Shown here: positions 1 to 8,200 of the stretch, in pieces | Layout of the letters: each line of letters starts with the position of its first letter | Position numbering within the stretch: position 1 is the first letter of the stretch | Origin: JADGNZ01 sp963715895 | GTDB lineage: Bacteria; Acidobacteriota; Thermoanaerobaculia; Gp7-AA8 | Length of the DNA stretch: 64,000 bases | Direction of reading: 5' to 3' | Assembly: GCA_963715895.1 (NCBI GenBank) | Contig: OY970284.1 | Span: 4,836,001-4,900,000 of the forward strand | Translations under genes and position numbers: made by a program | Notes under the pieces: model-generated | Seen by the model: only the letters and a program-made list of their open reading frames with translations | Databases searched by the model: none | What the model was told of the DNA's origin: nothing

Positions 1-326
1 GTGGAGGCCACGAATGGACTCGTGGAAGCCATGAATGGACTCGCGGAGGCCATGAATGGACTCGCGGAGGCCATGAATGGACTCCTGGAGGCCACGAATG
101 GGCTCGTGGAGGCCACGAATGGACTCGCGGAGGCCATGAATGGACTCGTGAAGGCCATGAATGGACTCGCGGAGGCCATGAATGGACTCGCGGAGGCCAT
201 GAATGGACTCGCGGAGGCCATGAATGGACTCGCGAAGGTCATGAATGGGCTCGCGAAGGTCATGAATGGGCTCGCGAAGGCCATGAATGGACTCCTGGAG
301 TCCACGAATGGACTCGCGGAGGCCAT
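1..326. repeat. Tandem array of 21-bp units at the left edge
   Basis: About 15.5 head-to-tail copies of a 21-bp unit run from the window edge, so the true length is unknown. The unit is close to an 18-bp dyad: GAGGCCAT, GA, then ATGGACTC, with one arm mismatch. Because 21 is a multiple of three, both strands stay open: the plus strand reads EAMNGLA-type heptads and the minus strand reads SPFMASA-type heptads, starting near position 332. In neither frame are the changes between copies clearly synonymous, so I cannot call it coding. It lies downstream of the diguanylate cyclase gene. Confidence 0.85.
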
Positions 327-449
327 GTGCCCCATTGGTCGGTTGCGAAAGAACTCACGGTCAACAACTGACCACGCGCGAGAGCGCATACAACGCCGCG
401 TATCGGCAGACAACGCGGCGAAGCCGCAGACAACGCGCCGCAGGCGCAG

Positions 450-2717
450 TTACGCCAACGCGCTTTCGAACGGCAGCTCCCCTGCCATCGCCACCTGGTT
501 CTTGCCGTTCTTTTTCGCGAAATAGAGGGCGGCGTCGGCGCGGGCGACCAGGTCGGTCGTCGTCGCGCCGTCGTGGGGATAGACGGCCACGCCGATGCTC
601 ATGGTCACGCGCAGGGTCCGTCCGATGGACGGGACGACGATCTCGCGCTTTGCCACAAGCTCCCGCATCCGGTTCCCGGCGTCGCGCGCCGACAGCGCCG
701 GGGTGTCGGCGAAGATGATGGCGAACTCCTCGCCGCCGTATCGGGCCACGACATCGGTATCGCGCGCGTTCGTCATCATCTCGTCGACCAGACCCTTGAG
801 GATCTCGTCGCCGACGGGATGGCCAAAGGTGTCGTTGATGCGCTTGAAGTTGTCGATGTCGAGCATCGCCAGCGCGAACTCACGGCCGGCGCGCGCGCTG
901 CGATGGACCTCTTTGGCCAGCGCCTCCTGGAAGAAGCGATGGTTGTAGGCCGCGGTCAGTCCATCGATGAACGTCAGCCGCCGGATCTCCTCGTACTGCC
1001 GCGCCGATTGCAGCGCCGTGACCGCCTGCAAGGCGAAGATCTCCAGCGTCTGCACCGTCTCGACATTCGGAACGCGCTGGTCCCGCGGATCGCGCACGGA
1101 GAGATAGCCGATCATCTCCTCGGCGCTGACGAGTGGAACCAAGAGCAGGTCGTTCTCGTGCCACTCGTCGGGACGCAGCAGGATGTCGTCGTCGTCGTGC
1201 CGCACGAAGACCCCGTGCTCGCTCTGCTGTAAGGCCGTGTGCGAGACGAAGAACGAATTCGAGACCCGGAACTCGTCTTCGAAGAAGGCCGTGATCTCGC
1301 TCGACGCCACCGGCTTCCGTTTCATCTCCTCCCAGAGGTCGTCGAGCCCGGCGTGCGCGCGCCGCGTGAACTCGGCGCGCTTGGCGTCGAACAGCGCGAA
1401 GACCACCTTCTCGAACCCGAGCGCTTTTCGGATGGCCTGGGCGATCCGCGTGAGCATGGCGTCGACATCGTACGAGCCGATGAGGCCGTTGGCGACGTCG
1501 AGAATGAGCGACTTCGTGGCCGCCTGCGCCTCGAGCTGCGTCGTTTTCTCTCCCATCTCGCGCCGCAGCAGTTGGTCCTGCAGCGACAAGGCGGTCTGAT
1601 TGGCGAGCAGTGTCAGGAGATTGATGCTGCCGCTCTTCAGGATCGACGGGTCTTCCGTCTCGTAGATGAGGATTCCGTAGATGACTTCCGCGGTCTGAAT
1701 GCCGATGAGCACCTGGATGGCGTTCCCATCCGACAACGGGAAGCGGCGCTGGTCGTTGTGAAAAACGAAGGCCCGGCTGGGGGCCGATGCCGCGAACCCT
1801 GCCGATTCGACCCAGGCCAGAATCCCCTGATCGGTCGGCTGACAGCCGCCGTGCCGATAGACGGTGGCCGGCATGTCGGGGTTCGCGCCCCACGTCACCA
1901 CCGCGCATGCCTTGAGCCGGGCCAGCCGGCCGAGGAGCGCCACCATGCGCCGGAGGGTCTCCTGATCGCCCTCGGCGGAAAGAATCTGCGAGGCTCCCTC
2001 GGTGAGGATGGACAACTCGCGATTGCGCCGCAGCAGCTCCGCGTTCTGCTGCGTCGCATCCGACTCGCTGCGCATCGTGTACGCGACGACCAGCACCGGC
2101 AGGAAGGCCAGCGCAAAACCGAGCCTCCCGTAGACGGAGTAGCAGAGCACTTCCACGGCCACCACGGGCGTCATCAGCAGGAGCGTCCGGCTTTGCACGA
2201 CGAGAAGGCGCCGCACATCGAGCGCGTCGCGGCTGGCATCGAGCGCATGACGGATGGCCGAGAAGAGCACGTGCGCAACCAGATAGCCGACGACGAGAAG
2301 GATGTAGCCGGAGACTTTGGCCATCAGTTGGGCGTCTTTGGCCACGGCCGAAGCGTAGAGAAGGGCGACGATGTAATACGAGAGCGCGAGCTGCGCCGCG
2401 CCGTACAGGGAATCGAGCCGGATGGTGCGCCTGCCGGCGTCGCGCGCCACGTGGTAGACCGCGGTCCCCACAAAAACGGAGATCAAGGCCACGGCCGGAT
2501 CGTGCAGAAGCAGGATGGCCGCGAACACCACCGCGGCCTCGAAGCCGGGCGTGTCGTCGTCGACGCGGACCCAGGCCGCGACCGCGACCAGCGCCGCATA
2601 AAAGAGCAGCGTTTCAACCGTGGTCCATGAAGCAACACTGAACGTCCACACCACCGCCGTAAGGGCGATGACGATCGCCGCCAGCACGTAGATACGAAAC
2701 AGAACTGCGCGAGACAT
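450..2717 (-). CDS. Membrane-bound GAF-GGDEF diguanylate cyclase
   Basis: Predicted to make cyclic di-GMP from two GTP at the inner membrane. The N-terminal ~230 residues form six or seven hydrophobic segments, followed by two GAF-like regions (roughly 240-400 and 420-580) and a C-terminal GGDEF domain. The active-site motif is RYGGEEF near residue 659. An RDTD sequence sits five residues before it, the position of the RxxD inhibitory site, so product feedback is likely. The longer reading frame begins inside a tandem repeat (TTDNRQP repeats), which is not credible protein, so I start at the ATG at 2717 (protein MSRAVLFRIY...). Family and activity are clear; the sensed signal is unknown. Confidence 0.9.
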   Translation of the reverse strand: MSRAVLFRIYVLAAIVIALTAVVWTFSVASWTTVETLLFYAALVAVAAWVRVDDDTPGFEAAVVFAAILLLHDPAVALISVFVGTAVYHVARDAGRRTIRLDSLYGAAQLALSYYIVALLYASAVAKDAQLMAKVSGYILLVVGYLVAHVLFSAIRHALDASRDALDVRRLLVVQSRTLLLMTPVVAVEVLCYSVYGRLGFALAFLPVLVVAYTMRSESDATQQNAELLRRNRELSILTEGASQILSAEGDQETLRRMVALLGRLARLKACAVVTWGANPDMPATVYRHGGCQPTDQGILAWVESAGFAASAPSRAFVFHNDQRRFPLSDGNAIQVLIGIQTAEVIYGILIYETEDPSILKSGSINLLTLLANQTALSLQDQLLRREMGEKTTQLEAQAATKSLILDVANGLIGSYDVDAMLTRIAQAIRKALGFEKVVFALFDAKRAEFTRRAHAGLDDLWEEMKRKPVASSEITAFFEDEFRVSNSFFVSHTALQQSEHGVFVRHDDDDILLRPDEWHENDLLLVPLVSAEEMIGYLSVRDPRDQRVPNVETVQTLEIFALQAVTALQSARQYEEIRRLTFIDGLTAAYNHRFFQEALAKEVHRSARAGREFALAMLDIDNFKRINDTFGHPVGDEILKGLVDEMMTNARDTDVVARYGGEEFAIIFADTPALSARDAGNRMRELVAKREIVVPSIGRTLRVTMSIGVAVYPHDGATTTDLVARADAALYFAKKNGKNQVAMAGELPFESALA

Positions 2718-2744
2718 GACCCGGAGACGCTGATTGTATACGGG

Positions 2745-2910
2745 AGTCGGTTGTCGGTTGTCGGTTGTCGGTTGTCGGTTGTCGGTTGTCAAGGGTCCAG
2801 TCAGGGCTTTGTTGTCAACGACCAGTCGTTTGAGCGCCGATAACCGATAACCGATAACCGACAACCGACAACGACTCCCGACCCCCGATCCCCGGCTCCC
2901 GACCCCCGAG
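2745..2910. repeat. Mirror-arm heptamer palindrome upstream of gatB
   Basis: The left part has about six copies of the heptamer GGTTGTC. The right part (2837-2873) has the reverse-complement words AACCGATAACCGAC in tandem, so the two arms can pair around a unique centre. A short CCCGACCCCCGA run follows to about 2910. It fills the gap between two divergent genes. Related arms occur at 38978, 45424 and 46704. Confidence 0.8.
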
Positions 2911-2920
2911 ATCCCAATGA

Positions 2921-2926
2921 CATAAT
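2921..2926 (+). promoter_or_regulatory. Predicted leaderless -10 box of gatB
   Basis: CATAAT ends exactly 6 nt before the gatB ATG and no Shine-Dalgarno sequence is visible. With normal -10 geometry, transcription would start at the A of ATG. Confidence 0.5.
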
Positions 2927-2932
2927 CAAACC

Positions 2933-4327
2933 ATGTCGTGGGAAGCGGTCATCGGCCTCGAGGTGCACGCGCACCTGGCAACGGCGACGAAGATTTTCTG
3001 CGCCTGCCCCACGTCGTTCGGCGCACCGCCGAACACGCAGATCTGCCCGGTCTGCCTCGGGTATCCGGGAGCGTTGCCGGTGCTGAACCGCCTCGCTGTC
3101 GAATTAGCCATCCGCGCCGCCATCGCCACCGGATGCACCATTCACGAGCGCTCCGTCTTCGCCCGGAAGAACTACTTCTACCCCGACCTGCCGAAGGGGT
3201 ATCAGATCTCACAATTCGACCAGCCGCTGGCCACGGCGGGCAGGATCGGCGGCGTACGCATCCTGCGCATCCACATGGAGGAAGACGCGGGCAAGTCGAT
3301 TCATACCGGCGACGTTTCGCACGTCGATCTCAACCGCGCCGGCACGCCGCTCGTCGAGATCGTCTCCGAGCCCGACATCCGCTCCGCCGAGGAGGCCGAT
3401 GCCTATCTGACCAGACTGAGGCAGATCCTCATGTACACCGACGTCTGCGACGGCAACATGGAAGAAGGCTCGTTGCGCTGCGACGCCAACGTTTCCGTGC
3501 GAAAACCTGGAGCCCCCCTCGGCACGCGCACGGAGATCAAGAACCTCAACTCCTTCCGATACCTGCGCAGCGCCATCGATTTCGAGATCGCCCGCCAGAG
3601 CGCGGTGCTCGAATCGGGCGGCGTAATCACCCAGGAGACGAGACTCTACGATCCCGCGGCGGGCGAGACACGTCCGATGCGCTCGAAGGAAGAGGCGCAC
3701 GATTACCGCTACTTTCCCGATCCCGACCTGTTGCCGCTCGTCGTGGAGCGGGCCTGGATCGACGAGATTGCGCGCGCCATCCCGGAGCTGCCGCACATCC
3801 GCGCCGAACGCTACCAGCGGGACTTTGCGCTGAGCGCGGTCGACGCCGAGGCGCTCGTCACCTCGCGGCAGCTCGCCGGATACTTCGAAGCGGCCGCCGA
3901 CGCCAGCGGCAACCCCCGCGCAGCCGCGAACTGGGTGCGCAATGAGGTGCTGCGCATCCTCAACGAACAGAAGCTGGAGATCGCCGACTATCGCGTCACC
4001 CCGGCCATGCTCGGACGGCTGATCCGACTCATCGACAGCGGCGCCATCGGCGGCAAGTCGGCGAAGGAAGTCTTCGACGACATGTCCGCGAACGGCGACG
4101 ACCCCGAGCAGATCGTCAAACGCAAAGGGCTCGCTCAGATCAGCGATCCGGATGTCATCCGCGAAGCCGCGCGGCGGGTAATCGAGCGCAACGCCACACA
4201 GGTCGAGCAATACCGGGCCGGCAAGGCCCAGCTCTTCGGATTTCTGGTCGGTCAGTTGATGAAGGAAACAGGCGGCAAAGCGAAGGCCGAGCTGGCAAAT
4301 TCGATCCTCCGTGAATTGCTCGCGTAA
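2933..4327 (+). CDS. gatB: Asp/Glu-tRNA amidotransferase subunit B
   Basis: Subunit B of the GatCAB complex, which amidates Glu-tRNA(Gln) and/or Asp-tRNA(Asn) in the cytoplasm; GatB binds the tRNA and carries the kinase step. The N-terminus (WEAVIGLEVHAHL), the cysteine-containing CACPTSFG and CPVCLGYPG motifs of the zinc/catalytic cradle, the HMEEDAGKSIH motif and a C-terminal GatB/YqeY-like tail are all visible. The length of 464 residues is normal. gatA and gatC are not in the window, so the complex is encoded at separate loci. No ribosome-binding site precedes the start, but a -10-like box lies 6 nt upstream. Confidence 0.95.
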   Translation: MSWEAVIGLEVHAHLATATKIFCACPTSFGAPPNTQICPVCLGYPGALPVLNRLAVELAIRAAIATGCTIHERSVFARKNYFYPDLPKGYQISQFDQPLATAGRIGGVRILRIHMEEDAGKSIHTGDVSHVDLNRAGTPLVEIVSEPDIRSAEEADAYLTRLRQILMYTDVCDGNMEEGSLRCDANVSVRKPGAPLGTRTEIKNLNSFRYLRSAIDFEIARQSAVLESGGVITQETRLYDPAAGETRPMRSKEEAHDYRYFPDPDLLPLVVERAWIDEIARAIPELPHIRAERYQRDFALSAVDAEALVTSRQLAGYFEAAADASGNPRAAANWVRNEVLRILNEQKLEIADYRVTPAMLGRLIRLIDSGAIGGKSAKEVFDDMSANGDDPEQIVKRKGLAQISDPDVIREAARRVIERNATQVEQYRAGKAQLFGFLVGQLMKETGGKAKAELANSILRELLA

Positions 4328-4489
4328 AGCTTTCAGCGAGCCGGATTTGAACCGATTTGCCGTTGCTGAACGAAGCGCGATGACGACTGAGTCCGATCAC
4401 CCGTTGCGGAGATATGCCTATGCTATGATCCGGCCGTTTTCCGAGGTCCTGCGTTCACACGCAATTTGAGTCATTTTAGGAGGTCCAGC

Positions 4490-5803
4490 TTGCGTTCTTT
4501 CAGCAAAATCGGGCTAGTGGTTTCGGCAGCAATGTTGGCGGTAAGCGGCGCGGCATTCGGAGCTGGATTCGGGCTCTACGAACAAGGTGCCAAAGCAACA
4601 GCCATGGGTGGCGCATTCGCCGCGACAGCGGACGATCCGAGCGCCATCTTCTACAACGTCGCCGGCATCGCCCAGCAGCGTCATGCGGCATTCATGGCCG
4701 GCGGAACCGGCATCAACTTCAGCAACGAGTTCACCGGCGACCCGAATGACGCCTTCACCAGCGGCGCAACCGGCCGCTACAAGGATCACGTCTTCGTTCC
4801 TCCCAACGCCTACTTCATCATGCCGGTCGGAACAAACCTGACGGTCGGCGTCGGAGTCTTCACGCCGTTCGGGCTGCGCACGAACTGGGAAGATCCCTGG
4901 ATCGGCCGCTTCGTTTCGCGCGACGCGAACATCAAAACGATCTCGGTGGAGCCGGCGATCGCCTGGCAGACCACCGACGGCCGCGTCGCCATCGGAGCCG
5001 GCGCCGAGTACCGCCGGGCGCGCGTGGTCCTGGTGCAGGACATTACTTTCCCGCCTGGAACGGTTAACGTGAATCCCTTCCTCGGCCGCTTCCCCGACCT
5101 CGCCAACGCCTATCTGTCGAGCGATTGGGACAACGCCTGGGGATGGAATGCCGGCGTGCTCTTCAAGCCGAGCTCGACCTGGCGTATCGGCGCCTCCTAC
5201 CGCGCACCCATGGACATCGATTTCAAAGGCAACGTCACGGTTACGCAGATCTCCACCGGAAACGCGCAGCTCGACGCGCTGGTCAAGCCGGGACTTCCTC
5301 CGAGCCAGCCAATCGCCACGACGTTCAACTTCCCCTCGATTGCGAACATCGGCATCGCCACCACGGCCATACCGAACTGGGACCTCGAAGCTGATGTCGT
5401 TCACACCGGCTGGAGCCGCTTCAAACAACTGAAAGTGGACTTCCTCACGACGCCGACGGCCGGTTTTACCCGCCACGAGAACTGGGACAACTCCAATTCG
5501 TACCGGTTGGGCGCCAACCGCGCGGTCAACGCGAACTGGGACGTACGCTTCGGCCTTCTCTACGACCAGACGCCGCAGCCGACCGAGAACGTCAGCCCGC
5601 TGCTTCCGGACGCCGATCGCGAGGGTGCGTCCTTCGGCATCGGCTGGCACAGCGGCCACTGGATGCTCGACGCCACCGAGTTCGCACTTCACTTCAAGAA
5701 GCGCAGTACCGAAGGCATCAGTAATCCGGCGGAAATCAACTTCAACGGGACGTATCGTACGGACGCAAACCTCGTCAGCCTGAACCTCGGTTACCGGTTC
5801 TAG
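4490..5803 (+). CDS. FadL/OmpP1-type outer-membrane transport protein
   Basis: Outer-membrane beta-barrel of the FadL family, which lets hydrophobic substrates such as long-chain fatty acids or aromatics through. A signal peptide (SKIGLVVSAAMLAVSGAAFG) is followed by the family's N-terminal plug motif, GLYEQGAKATAMGGA, then ADDPSAIFYNVAG. The protein ends in YRF, as barrels do. The start is set by an AGGAGG 6 nt before a TTG at 4490; the longer TTG frame at 4466 would place this ribosome site inside the gene. An SGNH hydrolase follows after 22 bp, suggesting a joint role in ester or lipid use. Confidence 0.88.
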   Translation: MRSFSKIGLVVSAAMLAVSGAAFGAGFGLYEQGAKATAMGGAFAATADDPSAIFYNVAGIAQQRHAAFMAGGTGINFSNEFTGDPNDAFTSGATGRYKDHVFVPPNAYFIMPVGTNLTVGVGVFTPFGLRTNWEDPWIGRFVSRDANIKTISVEPAIAWQTTDGRVAIGAGAEYRRARVVLVQDITFPPGTVNVNPFLGRFPDLANAYLSSDWDNAWGWNAGVLFKPSSTWRIGASYRAPMDIDFKGNVTVTQISTGNAQLDALVKPGLPPSQPIATTFNFPSIANIGIATTAIPNWDLEADVVHTGWSRFKQLKVDFLTTPTAGFTRHENWDNSNSYRLGANRAVNANWDVRFGLLYDQTPQPTENVSPLLPDADREGASFGIGWHSGHWMLDATEFALHFKKRSTEGISNPAEINFNGTYRTDANLVSLNLGYRF

Positions 5804-5825
5804 GCGACACAAAGGAGAACCCCAC

Positions 5826-7265
5826 ATGACGCGCATCGGAAGCTTCGCTCGCATCGCCGCGGTGGCACTGGCCATCGTGGTCATCGCAGTTCCGAGCTTT
5901 GCCGCGACCGGCTCGGCCAATTTCAAAACCGTCGTCGCCATCGGCGACAGCTACGGCGCCGGCTTCGAGAGCAACTCGCTCAACGAACATCACTCAGTCT
6001 TCAGTTGGCCGTCGATCGTGGCCCGTCAGGTCGGCATTCCGCTCTGCACGGTCGGCTCGTCAGCCTCTGACAACTGCTTCGCCCAGCCGATCGTCAGCTT
6101 CCCCGGCATCGGTCCCGAACTGCAGTTGATGGACATCAGCACCTACCCGCCCGTCATCGCCCCCGCGGCCGGTCAGGGCGTGCCGCTGAACACCACCTTC
6201 GGTCGTCCGTACAACAATGTCAGCATCCCGGGCGCGAACGTCCTGGATACGTTCAACGTGACCGGCGCCGTTGCCAAACCGACACGCGGCGTCGAGCAAC
6301 TCGCGCAGTTCATCCTCCGCGGGCCGGTGACCGAAGTCGATTCGGTCGTGGCGCAGCATCCGACCTTCATCCTGGTCTGGATCGGCGGCAACGACTTCCT
6401 CGGCTCAGCGACCAACGGCACGACCGTCGGTCTCACGCCGGTTGACACCTTCACGGCCGCATACAACACGCTGCTGGACAAGCTCGTGGCCACGGGCGCC
6501 GGCATCGTCGTCGGTACTCTGCCGACCAATCCGGGCGCGGTGCCCTTTTTCAACACCGTGCCGACGGTCCTGATCAATCCGGCCACCCGCACGCCGGTCC
6601 TCGGACCGACAGGACAGCCGATCACGCTCATCGGTCAGGTCGACGGCAACCCGGCGGTCGGCCAGCTACTCCCAGGCAGCTTCATTACCCTCGGGGCCAG
6701 TTCGCTTCTGGCGCAGGGTTTCGGCATTCCTGCTGCCCTCAAGCCGGTGCTCGATCCGACCAACAAGCTTCCGCTCTTCGGCACGCCTCTGCCGGATGCC
6801 GTCGTCCTCACCCCCGCCGAGACCGCCACGCTCAAACAGCGCATCGCTGACTACAACACGGCGATCGTCGCCTCGGCGACGGCTCACAACGTCCCGGTCG
6901 CCGACATCAAGGGGCTCTTCGATCGGTTCGCCACCGGCGTTAACGTCGGCCCGTTCCATCTGACGAGCGACTTCATCACCGGCGGCATCTTCAGCCTCGA
7001 CGGCGTTCATCTCAGCGACATCGGCTACACGCTGTTCGCCAACGAATACATCAAGGCCATCAACACCGGTTACGGCACGCACGTCCCGCTGGCGTCGGTC
7101 ACGCAATTCATGCAGAACAACGACCCCGCCACCAAGATGGCCTCGGGCGCTGCCGCCTTCCCGGGCATGATGTGGGTGCTCAGCGACGAAGCGTCGAAGA
7201 GCCTGATGAATATGTTCTCGGTGGTGAATCCTCCTCCGACGACTCGGCGCCGCTCAAGCCACTAG
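5826..7265 (+). CDS. Secreted SGNH/GDSL-family hydrolase
   Basis: Predicted secreted esterase or lipase. Residues 1-27 form a signal peptide ending in FAA. Block I is AIGDSYGAG (catalytic Ser about residue 42), block III is WIGGNDFLG, and the C-terminal Asp-His pair is in DGVHLSDIGY near residue 393. Length is 479 residues, longer than minimal SGNH enzymes because of an insertion around 190-340. An AAGGAG ribosome site precedes the ATG. It lies directly behind the FadL-like porin and before a strong terminator, so the two form a compact unit. The substrate is not shown by the sequence. Confidence 0.88.
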   Translation: MTRIGSFARIAAVALAIVVIAVPSFAATGSANFKTVVAIGDSYGAGFESNSLNEHHSVFSWPSIVARQVGIPLCTVGSSASDNCFAQPIVSFPGIGPELQLMDISTYPPVIAPAAGQGVPLNTTFGRPYNNVSIPGANVLDTFNVTGAVAKPTRGVEQLAQFILRGPVTEVDSVVAQHPTFILVWIGGNDFLGSATNGTTVGLTPVDTFTAAYNTLLDKLVATGAGIVVGTLPTNPGAVPFFNTVPTVLINPATRTPVLGPTGQPITLIGQVDGNPAVGQLLPGSFITLGASSLLAQGFGIPAALKPVLDPTNKLPLFGTPLPDAVVLTPAETATLKQRIADYNTAIVASATAHNVPVADIKGLFDRFATGVNVGPFHLTSDFITGGIFSLDGVHLSDIGYTLFANEYIKAINTGYGTHVPLASVTQFMQNNDPATKMASGAAAFPGMMWVLSDEASKSLMNMFSVVNPPPTTRRRSSH

Positions 7266-7288
7266 CCTTTCCTGCGATCCAAACACGA

Positions 7289-7319
7289 CGGGCGGCCTCG
7301 CGGCCGCCCGTTTTCTTTT
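7289..7319 (+). terminator. Rho-independent terminator
   Basis: A perfect 9-bp stem CGGGCGGCC / GGCCGCCCG with loop TCGC is followed by TTTTCTTTT, 24 bp after the SGNH hydrolase stop codon. Confidence 0.9.
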
Positions 7320-7340
7320 GTCGATCTTCACGAAAAACGA

Positions 7341-7721
7341 TTACGTTCCCGCCGGCCGTCCGCGAGGAGAAGGGCGGGAGATGTCGATCATGGCCATCCG
7401 CTCCTTCTCGTCGTACCAGCAATGAAAACGTTTGATGCCCGGCACTTCGATATCGTAGAAACGGAAGAAGCTCGGAACGTGGAGCGACGTCGATTTGTCG
7501 GACTGGCGGATCTTGGCGGCACCCTCTTCTTTCCTGTCGAGCGCACGGATACCGATGACCTTCCGCTTCTTGTCGTAGTAGAGGTTAGCGTTGGTCTTCC
7601 CACGCAACCGGAGCATCGACGCCACGGGCGTCGGCAGCCGGATCAAGCGCGACTGGACGATCGTCGCAGAGGCAGGAAAGCGCTCGAATTCAGGCTGCGG
7701 ATCCCATTTTTCAAAAGCCAT
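7341..7721 (-). CDS. Hypothetical protein, 126 residues
   Basis: I do not recognise the family. The start at 7721 (MAFEKWDPQP) has a GGAG ribosome site a few bases upstream; an upstream in-frame ATG would lie before that site. The protein is soluble and basic in its middle, with aromatic residues towards the C-terminus (FRFYDIEV, RFHCWYDEKE). No signal peptide or membrane segment is seen. It converges on the SGNH hydrolase terminator. Confidence 0.6.
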   Translation of the reverse strand: MAFEKWDPQPEFERFPASATIVQSRLIRLPTPVASMLRLRGKTNANLYYDKKRKVIGIRALDRKEEGAAKIRQSDKSTSLHVPSFFRFYDIEVPGIKRFHCWYDEKERMAMIDISRPSPRGRPAGT

Positions 7722-8200
7722 TCTCCGACTCCTCACCCATCACGTACCCTGCTGGCTAGGTGATAAGATCATAAAATCGAAGCCGATTTTGTCAACTATT
7801 AATCGAACTTCTTTCGCTCGGGCCGAAACCTCTTCGGGAGGCACAATTATTCTGAGCGATTAACGGCGAATCGTGGAGTGACAAAACCAGCACTTCGTTA
7901 CCAGCTAACGCCATGCGTGTCAGTTATTTAGGCGCAGCAAAGGCAAGGCGCTCCGCAGTACGAAGGTCAGCAGAACGTCACAACTGCCGCTTGGGCTCGC
8001 CTGGAAATAATGCTGAAAGGCGAGGATCCATCCACTCGATCGCGGACTCATGAAGAGCTGATTCCCGGAGAAAATCGCTTACCGCCGAGGGTGTCCCCTC
8101 CGACCAAAACGCCTGGCCAAGGGGACAACCCCTGATTCGGTTCGATAAAGGTGATGAGCTCCTGCAACCGAGTCCATTCGGCTGATCGCACACTTCCCTC
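7722..8200. other. 480-bp gap with no convincing gene
   Basis: Base composition is more AT-rich near 7760-7920 than in the flanking genes. The only sizeable frame is 7978-8193 on the minus strand (71 residues, containing SAIEWMDPRL). It lacks a ribosome site and a recognisable family, and may be a gene remnant. No terminator or RNA was identified. Confidence 0.4.

Noticed and set aside
4330..4400. tRNA-like sequence on the minus strand (GGTTCAAATCCGGCTCGC)
   Set aside because: Only a T-arm-like piece is present. No matching 5' acceptor, D-arm or anticodon arm could be folded in the 73 nt upstream, so it is not called a tRNA.
7287..7320. Riboswitch or small RNA after the SGNH hydrolase
   Set aside because: The structure is a simple stem with T-tract, fully explained as a terminator.
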